Shown here piece after piece: positions 57,950 to 64,000 of a DNA stretch of 64,000 nucleotides. Below the pieces are notes generated by a model. The model was not told where the DNA came from and ran no database searches. It saw only the letters and a list, made by a program, of their open reading frames with translations. How positions within the stretch are numbered: the first letter of the stretch is position 1; the number at the start of each line of letters is the position of its first letter. The position numbers were made by a program, and so were the translations under genes. This DNA is from Allokutzneria sp. A3M-2-11 16 (lineage in GTDB: Bacteria > Actinomycetota > Actinomycetes > Mycobacteriales > Pseudonocardiaceae). The stretch lies in NCBI RefSeq assembly GCF_024213555.1, contig NZ_JANAVO010000001.1, positions 558,001 to 622,000 of the forward strand. Direction: 5' to 3'.

Positions 57950-58921
57950 GTGCCCGAAACCCCAGTGCTCACGGTTCTGCACGACGGCAGAACGCCGCCC
58001 GGCATGCAGGGCATCGAGGCCGACGCGGTGGTTCGTTACACCCGCGAGGACGGCCTGGCGGAGGCACTGCGCGGCGCGGACGTGCTGTTCGTCTACGACT
58101 TCCTGTCCAAGGCCGTCCCGGGTGCGTGGCACGCCGCCGACCGGCTCCGCTGGGTGCATATCGCCAGCGCAGGGGTGGACCCGGTGCTCTTCCCCGGGCT
58201 CAGGGACAGCGAGGTCGTGCTGACCAACTCGCGCGGGGTTTTCGACCGGCCGATCGCCGAGTACGTGCTCGGCGTGCTGCTCGCTTTCGCCAAGGATTTC
58301 GCTCGTTCGGCCGAACTCCAGAGCCAGAAACGATGGCTGCACAGGGAATCTGAGCGGCTGACCGGCAAACGTGCGCTCGTCGTCGGCACCGGCCCGATCG
58401 GCAGGGCCATCGCCGGACTCCTCCGCGCGGTCGGGCTGGAGGTGACCGGGATCGGCCGCCGCGCCCGCGCGGACGACCCGGACTTCGGCACCGTGCACGC
58501 GGCGGACCGGCTCGTCGAGCACCTGCCCGACGCGGACTTCGTGATCGCGGTGGCGCCGCTGACCGAGCACACCAAGGGGATGTTCGACTCCCGCGCGTTC
58601 GACGCGATGCGCTCGACGGCGCGGTTGGTCAACGTGGGGCGCGGTGAGCTGGTGGTGACCTCCGATCTCGTCGACGCGCTGCGCGACAGGGTGATCGCGG
58701 GCGCCGCGCTCGACGTGTTCGAGACCGAGCCGCTGCCCCCTGACAGTCCACTGTGGACCATGGAGAACGTCCTTGTCTCACCGCACATGTCCGGCGACTT
58801 CGTCGGCTGGCGGGACGCGCTGGTCGAGGTGTTCGCGGACAACTTTCGGCGGTGGCGGGCCGATCGTGATCTTCGTAATGTCGTCGACAAGCAGCTGGGC
58901 TACGTGCCGAGCACACGCTGA
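57950..58921 (+). CDS. D-2-hydroxyacid dehydrogenase
   Basis: 323 residues. NAD motif ALVVGTGPIGRAIAGLL, substrate Arg in VNVGRGELVV, Glu in ALDVFETEPLP and catalytic His in VLVSPHMSGDFVGW; all present. Converts a D-2-hydroxy acid to the 2-keto acid or the reverse. GTG start close behind GntR operator 3 with no clear ribosome site, possibly a short leader. Followed by the amidase gene after 8 bases. Contains one perfect GTCCACTGTGGAC palindrome. Confidence 0.92.
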   Translation: MPETPVLTVLHDGRTPPGMQGIEADAVVRYTREDGLAEALRGADVLFVYDFLSKAVPGAWHAADRLRWVHIASAGVDPVLFPGLRDSEVVLTNSRGVFDRPIAEYVLGVLLAFAKDFARSAELQSQKRWLHRESERLTGKRALVVGTGPIGRAIAGLLRAVGLEVTGIGRRARADDPDFGTVHAADRLVEHLPDADFVIAVAPLTEHTKGMFDSRAFDAMRSTARLVNVGRGELVVTSDLVDALRDRVIAGAALDVFETEPLPPDSPLWTMENVLVSPHMSGDFVGWRDALVEVFADNFRRWRADRDLRNVVDKQLGYVPSTR

Positions 58922-58929
58922 GGAGGGTC

Positions 58930-60315
58930 ATGGCCCCGAACACGAGCAGCCTGCCGACGGCGAGCGAACTGGCCGCCGCCTACTCCTCCGGAGAGCTCTC
59001 GCCGGTGGAGGCGACCCGGTCCGCCCTGGACGCCGTCGAGCGCAAGGACGGCGACTACAACGCCTACTGCCTGGTCGACGCCGAAGCCGCGATGGAGCAG
59101 GCCAAGGCGTCCGAGCAGCGGTGGCACGACGGCAACCCGATCGGCTGGCTGGACGGCGTCCCCGCGTCGATCAAGGACATGTTCCTCAGCGTCGGCTGGC
59201 CGACGCTGCGCGGTTCGCGCTGCATCGACCCGGAACAGCCGTGGGTGGTGGACAGCCCGGTCACCGCGCGGATGCGGGAGAACGGCCTGGTGCTGCTGGG
59301 CAAGACCACCACCCCCGAGCTCGGGTGGAAGGGCGTCACCGACAGCCCGCTGCGCGGTGTCACCAGAAACCCTTGGAACGCAACGAAAACCGCGGGCGGC
59401 TCCAGCGGCGGCAGTGCCGCGGCGGTGGCGGCGGGCATGGGCGCGCTGTCGGTGGGCACCGACGGCGGTGGCTCGGTGCGGATTCCCGCGTCGTTCTGCG
59501 GGATCGTCGGTTTCAAGCCGACCCACGGCCGCATCCCGCTGTACCCCGCGAGCCCCTTCGGGCCGCTGTCGCACGCAGGCCCGATGGCGCTGTCCGTCGA
59601 CGACATCGCGCTGCTCCAGGACGTGCTCGCACTCCCCGATCACCGTGACCCCGCGGCACTTCCGCAGCTCGTCGGCACCTACCGCGAGGCCGTGCGGCGC
59701 GATGTCCGCGGACTGCGCGCGGCGTTCTCGCCGAACCTCGGCTACGTCGACGTGGACCCCGAGGTCGCGCAGATCGTGGCGGCAGCGGTGCGCGCGATCG
59801 ACGAGGCCGGGCTGCACGTCGACGAGGCCGACCCCGGTTTCCAGGACCCGAAGGAAGCGTTCTGGGTGCTGTGGTCCACCGGCGCCGCGAAGTGGCTGGA
59901 CACCTTCCCCGCGGGCTCCGCCGACCAGCTCGACCCCGGACTGCGGCTGCTGTGGGAGCAGGGCGGGACGTACACCGCCAGCGACTACCTCGGCGCGAAC
60001 GCCGAACGCGCCGCCCTCGGCATCACCATGGGCGAGTTCCACTCCAGGCACGACGTGCTGATCACGCCGACCATGCCGATCACCGCCTTCGAGGCGGGCG
60101 CGGACGTGCCCCCTGGCAGCGACATGCGGAGCTGGCCGGACTGGACGCCGTTCACCTATCCGTTCAACATGACCCAGCAGCCCGCCATCAGCATGCCCGT
60201 CGGCCGCACCGCCGCCGGACTGCCCGTGGGCCTGCAGATCGTCGGGCCGCGGCACTCCGACGACCTCGTGCTCGCCGTCGCGCGCCTGGTCGAGGAGGTT
60301 GTCCCGGCCCGCTAG
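58930..60315 (+). CDS. Amidase (amidase signature family)
   Basis: 461 residues. Ser-cisSer-Lys triad: Lys in GVPASIKDMFL, then the Gly/Ser-rich signature GGSSGGSAAAVAAG with cis-Ser, and nucleophile Ser in GTDGGGSVRIPASFCG. Hydrolyses an amide, releasing a carboxylate and ammonia or amine. AGGAGGG precedes the ATG. Co-transcribed with the 2-hydroxyacid dehydrogenase; probably the entry step of the GntR-controlled pathway. Four-base tail overlap with the convergent ALDH. Confidence 0.93.
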   Translation: MAPNTSSLPTASELAAAYSSGELSPVEATRSALDAVERKDGDYNAYCLVDAEAAMEQAKASEQRWHDGNPIGWLDGVPASIKDMFLSVGWPTLRGSRCIDPEQPWVVDSPVTARMRENGLVLLGKTTTPELGWKGVTDSPLRGVTRNPWNATKTAGGSSGGSAAAVAAGMGALSVGTDGGGSVRIPASFCGIVGFKPTHGRIPLYPASPFGPLSHAGPMALSVDDIALLQDVLALPDHRDPAALPQLVGTYREAVRRDVRGLRAAFSPNLGYVDVDPEVAQIVAAAVRAIDEAGLHVDEADPGFQDPKEAFWVLWSTGAAKWLDTFPAGSADQLDPGLRLLWEQGGTYTASDYLGANAERAALGITMGEFHSRHDVLITPTMPITAFEAGADVPPGSDMRSWPDWTPFTYPFNMTQQPAISMPVGRTAAGLPVGLQIVGPRHSDDLVLAVARLVEEVVPAR

Positions 60316-61835
60316 GACTTGCCGAGCGCGCGAAAGAGCTTGAGCAGCAACGTGTATCCGCGTGCCAACGTTCGGAAGCTGGTCAGCGGAGGACGGCCCA
60401 GGCCGACGCCGCGTTGGCTGGCGATGGTCTGCGCCTCGGTGAAGCGGAGCAGCCCTTCGACACCGTGCCGCCTGCCGATGCCGGAGTCACCGATCCCGCC
60501 CATCGGCGCGTCCACGCTGCCGTAGCTCGACGCGTAGCCCTCGTTCACGTTGACCGACCCGGAGTTCAGCCGCGCGGCGACGACGCGTCCACTTCGGACA
60601 TTCCCGCTCAGCACACTCGCGTTGAGGCCGTAACGGGTGTCGTTGGCGCGGTGCACGGCTTCGTCCACAGTGGAGCATCGGTACACCGAGACGACCGGCC
60701 CGAAGGTCTCCTCGCCGAAGCACGTCATGTCCTCGGTGACCCCCGCCAGCACGGTCGGCTCGTAGCAGTACGGACCGACGTCAGGACGCCGCCGACCACC
60801 GGCGAGCACCCGCGCGCCCTTCTCGACGGCGTCGCGCACGTGCTCCGAGACGACGTCGAGTTGGCGTTGGGAGGCAAGGGAACCCATCTCCGCCGACCAG
60901 TCCAGACCGACGCCGAGCCGCATGTGCCGGACCCGCCGGAGGAAGGACTCCATGAACTCGTCGTGCACGGAGTCGTGCACGTACAGCCGCTCCGTCGAGA
61001 CGCACAGCTGCCCCGCGGAGGTGAAGCACGCGCGGACGGCGATCTCCGCGGCCTTGTCCGGCTTGGCGTCGTCGAGCACGAGCAACGCGTTCTTCCCGCC
61101 CAGCTCCAACGACACGCCGACGAGCCGCTCCGCCGCGCGCTTGGCCACCTCGCGCCCGGTGCGCGTGGAGCCGGTGAAGCAGACGTAGTCCGCTCCGTCG
61201 ACCACCGCACCACCGATCGTGGGACCGTCGCCGACGACCACCTGCCACAGGTCCTCCGGCAGACCGGCTTCACGCAGCAGGCCGACTCCCCACAGCGCGG
61301 TCAACGCGCCCTGGACATCCGGCTTGTGCACGACACCGTTGCCCGCGACCACGGCGGCGAGCCCGTCGGAGAGCCCGAGTTCGAGCGGGTAGTTCCACGG
61401 CGAGATGATCCCGATTACGCCCTTGGGCCGCCGCACCTCGTCGACTCGGATCACCCCGGGCAGGAAGCCGGAACGCCTGGCGCAGGCCAATATCCGTTCG
61501 GCTCGCCTGCCGTAGTAGCGCGCTCCGACCGCGGTCCCGGACAGCTCCTCGAAGGCGTGCCAGCGGGTTTTCCCGGTCGCGTACTGGATGGTGTCCAGGG
61601 CCTCCGCTTGCCGGGAGAGCAGCAGATCGTGGAACCGCAGCAGTACCTGACCGCGTTCCTTCGGTGGAACGGCGCACCATTCGTGCTGCGCCGCCGCCGC
61701 TCGCGCGTACGCCTCGGCCACGTCGTCCACAGTGGACACGGGAAGCGCCGCGAACGGTCCCCCGGTGAGCGGGGTGACCACGGGCGTGGTGGCCCCCGAC
61801 GACGACAGGACGATGGTCTTGTCGATGCTGAACAT
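60312..61835 (-). CDS. Succinate-semialdehyde dehydrogenase-type aldehyde dehydrogenase (GabD2-like)
   Basis: 507 residues. SPWNYPLELGLSDGLAAVVAG, FTGSTRTGREVAKRAAERL, catalytic Glu in LELGGKNALLVL and catalytic Cys in SAGQLCVSTERLYV, close in style to mycobacterial GabD2. C-terminal extension TLARGYTLLLKLFRALGKS like that of the ALDH at 40800. Nine bases separate it from the enoyl-CoA hydratase gene upstream, so they form an operon. It carries one perfect and one near-perfect GTCCACWGTGGAC palindrome. Confidence 0.9.
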   Translation of the reverse strand: MFSIDKTIVLSSSGATTPVVTPLTGGPFAALPVSTVDDVAEAYARAAAAQHEWCAVPPKERGQVLLRFHDLLLSRQAEALDTIQYATGKTRWHAFEELSGTAVGARYYGRRAERILACARRSGFLPGVIRVDEVRRPKGVIGIISPWNYPLELGLSDGLAAVVAGNGVVHKPDVQGALTALWGVGLLREAGLPEDLWQVVVGDGPTIGGAVVDGADYVCFTGSTRTGREVAKRAAERLVGVSLELGGKNALLVLDDAKPDKAAEIAVRACFTSAGQLCVSTERLYVHDSVHDEFMESFLRRVRHMRLGVGLDWSAEMGSLASQRQLDVVSEHVRDAVEKGARVLAGGRRRPDVGPYCYEPTVLAGVTEDMTCFGEETFGPVVSVYRCSTVDEAVHRANDTRYGLNASVLSGNVRSGRVVAARLNSGSVNVNEGYASSYGSVDAPMGGIGDSGIGRRHGVEGLLRFTEAQTIASQRGVGLGRPPLTSFRTLARGYTLLLKLFRALGKS

Positions 61836-61844
61836 GTCGGCCTC

Positions 61845-62618
61845 CTAGTCAGGCCAGGACGGCTTGCGCTTCTCCAGGAACGCGGCCATGCCCTCCTTGG
61901 CGCCCGGCGTCTGCGAGGCCGCCGCCATGGCTTCGAGCGCGATCTCGTACGCGTCCGCTTCCGGCCGGTCGAGCTGCGCGTAGAGCGTCCGCTTGCCCGC
62001 GGCCTTGCTCGCCCGGCTCCCCCGCGTCGCCCGCGCCAGCAGGTCGTCGACGGCGGAGTCCAGCTCCTCGTCCGGCACCACGCGGTTGATCAAGCCCCAC
62101 TGCTCGGCGGTCGCGGCGTCGATCGGATTGCCGGTCAACGCCAGCTCCATCAGGCGCTTGCGGCCGATGGCGCGGGCAACCGGAACGGCGGGCGTGTGGC
62201 AGAACCACCCGGCCTTCCCACCAGGCAGCGCGAACCCGGCCGAGGCGGCCGCGACGGCCAGATCGCAGGACGCGACGAGCTGGCACCCGGCAGCCGTGGC
62301 CAGCGCGTGCACCCGCGCGATCACCACCTGCGGGATCGACTGGACGGTGCGCATCACCTCGGTGCACAGCTCCAGCAGCTCGCGCACGCCGTCGAGGTCG
62401 CGCGCGGCCACGTCCGCGAAGTCGTGCCCGGCGGAGAAGACCTTGCCCGTCCCGGCGAGCACCACCCCGGTCGCGTCGGACTCCCCCGCCGCGCGGAACG
62501 CGGTCAGCAGCTCGGTCAGGTGCTCGGCGGAGAGGGCGTTGCGGCGCTCCGGCCGATTCATCGTGATCCGAACGATGTCGTCCGCACGATCGACGAGGAG
62601 ATTCCGGTACTCGACCAT
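61845..62618 (-). CDS. Enoyl-CoA hydratase/isomerase-family protein
   Basis: 257 residues, crotonase fold. ITMNRPERRNALSAEH, oxyanion segment GKVFSAGHDFADV, and ATAAGCQLVASCDLAVA are recognisable. The usual first catalytic Glu position after VHALATAAG reads CQLVAS, so the standard hydratase Glu is not obvious and the reaction could be isomerisation or another crotonase chemistry. First gene of the operon with the ALDH, divergent from the LysE gene 36 bases away. Confidence 0.88.
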   Translation of the reverse strand: MVEYRNLLVDRADDIVRITMNRPERRNALSAEHLTELLTAFRAAGESDATGVVLAGTGKVFSAGHDFADVAARDLDGVRELLELCTEVMRTVQSIPQVVIARVHALATAAGCQLVASCDLAVAAASAGFALPGGKAGWFCHTPAVPVARAIGRKRLMELALTGNPIDAATAEQWGLINRVVPDEELDSAVDDLLARATRGSRASKAAGKRTLYAQLDRPEADAYEIALEAMAAASQTPGAKEGMAAFLEKRKPSWPD

Positions 62619-62654
62619 GGCCCGACCGTAGCGCCGCGGAGTTAGCCTGACGAG

Positions 62655-63284
62655 GTGCCGGACTTACTCATCCCCTTTTTGGCCGTCGTTGTTGTGCTGA
62701 CGGTCACACCCGGTCCCGACATGGCCCTCGTGCTGCGCAACGGGGTGCGCGGCGGTACGGCCGCGGCGTGGTGGACCGGGCTCGGCTGCTGCGCGGGCAT
62801 CGCGGTGCACGCGCTCGCGGCGGTGGTCGGTCTCTCCGCGCTCCTGGCGGCGTCGGCGACCGCGTTCACCGTGGTGAAGCTCGCGGGCGCGGCCTACCTG
62901 GTGTGGCTCGGCGTGCAGGCGCTCTGGGCGGCCCGGCACGGCCTGCGGGACGCTCCGGCGTCCTTGACGGATGCCGTCAAGGAGCCGATGGCGCGCGACG
63001 CCGCCTTCCGCCAGGGCGTGCTGAGCAACATCCTCAACCCCAAGATCGCCCTGCTGTTCCTGACCCTGCTGCCGCAGTTCGTGGCCGCGGGCGAGTCCCG
63101 CATGGCGACCTCCGCGGTACTGGCCGCCGTCTTCCTGGCCCTCGCCGTCGCGTGGTGGACCGTCTTCTCCGTCCTCATCGGCAAGCTGGGCCGTACCCTC
63201 TCCCGCCCGCGCGTCAAGCTCACCCTCGAACGCCTCACCGGCGCGGTCCTCGTCGCCCTCGGCCTCCGCGTGGCCCTCGACTGA
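62655..63284 (+). CDS. LysE-family amino acid exporter
   Basis: 209 residues, five to six TM helices. TVTPGPDMALVLRNGVRGG at the N-terminus and QGVLSNILNPKIALLFLTLL are LysE/RhtB signatures. Exports amino acids or similar compounds across the membrane. GTG start with GACGAG upstream. Followed by a family 1 repeat. Confidence 0.92.
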   Translation: MPDLLIPFLAVVVVLTVTPGPDMALVLRNGVRGGTAAAWWTGLGCCAGIAVHALAAVVGLSALLAASATAFTVVKLAGAAYLVWLGVQALWAARHGLRDAPASLTDAVKEPMARDAAFRQGVLSNILNPKIALLFLTLLPQFVAAGESRMATSAVLAAVFLALAVAWWTVFSVLIGKLGRTLSRPRVKLTLERLTGAVLVALGLRVALD

Positions 63285-63311
63285 CCCACATTTCCGCCGG
63301 GTGGTTGGGGC

Positions 63312-63419
63312 GTCTTCAAGTACCCCCAACCCACCCCCCAGCGGTCGCAAACCGCTACTAACCCCGGGGTTAGTAGCAGTTAGCGACTTTCGTGGGCCGG
63401 GTTCGCTGTACTTGAAGAC
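63312..63419. repeat. Family 1 intergenic inverted repeat, complete (copy 1f)
   Basis: Left end GTCTTCAAGTACC, right end GTACTTGAAGAC, and the best inner hairpin of the family: GCTACTAACCCC facing GGGGTTAGTAGC, extended by GTCGC/GCGAC. It lies between the convergent LysE and AraC-type genes. Confidence 0.9.
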
Positions 63420-63439
63420 GTACGAACCTCGGCGGAGTG

Positions 63440-64000
63440 CTACGGGGTGTGGAAGGTGCGGCGGTACGCGCCGGGGGTCACACCGAGGGCGGAGTGCATG
63501 CGGCGGCGGAGGTTCGCGGCGGTGCCGAGGCCGCAACGGTCGGCCACGCGGTCGACGGACAGGTCGGTGGTCTCCAGCAGGCGTTGGGCGTGGCGAATCC
63601 GTTGTGCCAGTAGCCACTTCCCCGGCGTGGTGCCCATCGCCGAGGTGAACGCCCGGTGGAAGTTCCGCTCGCTCATCCCCGCGTGTGCGGCCAGGTCACC
63701 CACTCCGAGCGGCGACTCCAGGCGGGCGCTCGCCCAGTCCACTGTGGACCCAATGCCCGCCTGGGCCGGACGCGGCGGCACGGGTGCGTCGATGTACTGG
63801 CGCTGATCACCTTCGCGCGCGGGCGGCATGACCAACCGGCGGGCGAGCGCGGTCGCCACCGAAGCCCCCAGCGCCCGCCGCACCAGGTGCAGGCAGAGAT
63901 CCACTCCGCCGACCACTCCCGCCGACGTCAGCACCGTGCCGTCATCGGTGAAGAGCACATCGCCGCGGATCTCCGCGCGCGGAGCCGCGACGGCCAGCTG
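63440..64000 (-). CDS. GlxA/AraC-family transcriptional regulator, 5'-truncated by the window edge
   Basis: C-terminal 186 residues visible. The first part is the end of a DJ-1/PfpI-like domain (FTDDGTVLTSAGVVGGVDLC, with LHLVRRALG), then an AraC double helix-turn-helix: LGVGDLAAHAGMSERNFHRA and SVDRVADRCGLGTAANLRRR. Such regulators sense nitrogenous compounds or amino acid derivatives. The frame is open to base 64000, so the start lies beyond. One perfect GTCCACTGTGGAC palindrome is inside (63737-63749). Confidence 0.9.
   Translation of the reverse strand, partial: QLAVAAPRAEIRGDVLFTDDGTVLTSAGVVGGVDLCLHLVRRALGASVATALARRLVMPPAREGDQRQYIDAPVPPRPAQAGIGSTVDWASARLESPLGVGDLAAHAGMSERNFHRAFTSAMGTTPGKWLLAQRIRHAQRLLETTDLSVDRVADRCGLGTAANLRRRMHSALGVTPGAYRRTFHTP

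Noticed and set aside
51156-60315. Ectoine or nicotinate degradation for the GntR cluster
   Set aside because: Ectoine hydrolase and the EutB/EutC partners are absent, as are the nicotinate hydroxylases and formylase; only the AMDase-like and amidase genes are shared.
59871-62645. 924-codon plus-strand open frame
   Set aside because: Runs through the amidase end and antisense to the aldehyde dehydrogenase and enoyl-CoA hydratase genes, whose motifs are clear.
1-64000. tRNA, rRNA, integrase, transposase or prophage genes
   Set aside because: I read both strands for these and saw no supporting sequence.

Overview
The window is ordinary chromosome from a high-GC actinomycete. The best fit is an order Pseudonocardiales organism (Amycolatopsis, Lentzea or Saccharothrix-like). 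This rests on very high GC with G/C-ending codons, frequent GTG and TTG starts, tandem DPC-type lipoproteins of the DUF3558 kind, a fused two-module 3-hydroxyacyl-CoA dehydrogenase, NucS, a DivIVA-like coiled-coil protein with a P/Q-rich tail, and scattered ethylmalonyl/methylmalonyl-CoA genes. No rRNA, tRNA, CRISPR array, insertion sequence or prophage was seen. The genus is inference.

Layout. 1-1574: end of a sugar ABC transporter operon (permease, binding lipoprotein). 1678-7625: a PIN-toxin remnant, a membrane protein, a very large secreted protein of unknown function and a secreted DNRLRE-like protein. 7938-16057: acyl-CoA genes (meaB, thiolase, methylmalonyl-CoA epimerase, crotonyl-CoA carboxylase/reductase) around a penicillin-acylase/TetR pair. 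16158-21426: DivIVA-like protein, hydrolases, P-loop kinase, acetyltransferase and small proteins. 21546-28111: a trans-4-hydroxy-L-proline catabolic operon (XRE-cupin regulator, FAD oxidase, fused Fe-S/FAD subunit, deaminase, epimerase) followed by an Xaa-Pro aminopeptidase that could feed it. 28173-33902: HxlR/NmrA pair, phosphotransferase, FmdB protein, PNPOx protein, fused 3-hydroxyacyl-CoA dehydrogenase. 34020-43432: three duplicated-domain lipoproteins, the PEP-dependent dihydroxyacetone kinase operon dhaKLM, an iron-regulated siderophore-binding protein, an AbiEi/nuclease-like protein and an aldehyde dehydrogenase. 43554-50942: a small ORF behind a long hairpin, an SSS transporter, an uncharacterised two-gene module, nucS, an APC permease and a Nudix hydrolase. 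51156-60315: a GntR-controlled catabolic cluster (tartrate/isopropylmalate-type dehydrogenase, semialdehyde dehydrogenase, aminotransferase, DUF3830, two arylmalonate decarboxylase/maleate isomerase-like enzymes, 2-hydroxyacid dehydrogenase, amidase) with three matching operators. 60312-64000: aldehyde dehydrogenase, enoyl-CoA hydratase, LysE exporter and an AraC/GlxA regulator cut by the window end.

The most unusual content is between the genes. Four families of sequence-conserved inverted repeats sit at 3' ends, mostly between convergent genes: family 1 (TCTTCAAGTACC ends, six copies), family 2 (ACCCAATGTGGCATT arms, three copies), family 3 (AATGASTCATT units at a 30-31 bp period, three clusters) and family 4 (CCCGTTTCGTACTC arms, two copies). 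A separate 13-base palindrome, GTCCAC(A/T)GTGGAC, occurs five times perfectly and three more times with one mismatch, mostly inside genes and often forcing rare ACT/ACA codons; it behaves like a highly iterated palindrome. Other leads are the GntR operator set, a hairpin that occludes a Shine-Dalgarno sequence, a truncated ferredoxin fused to the hydroxyproline oxidase subunit, and the uncharacterised pair beside nucS.
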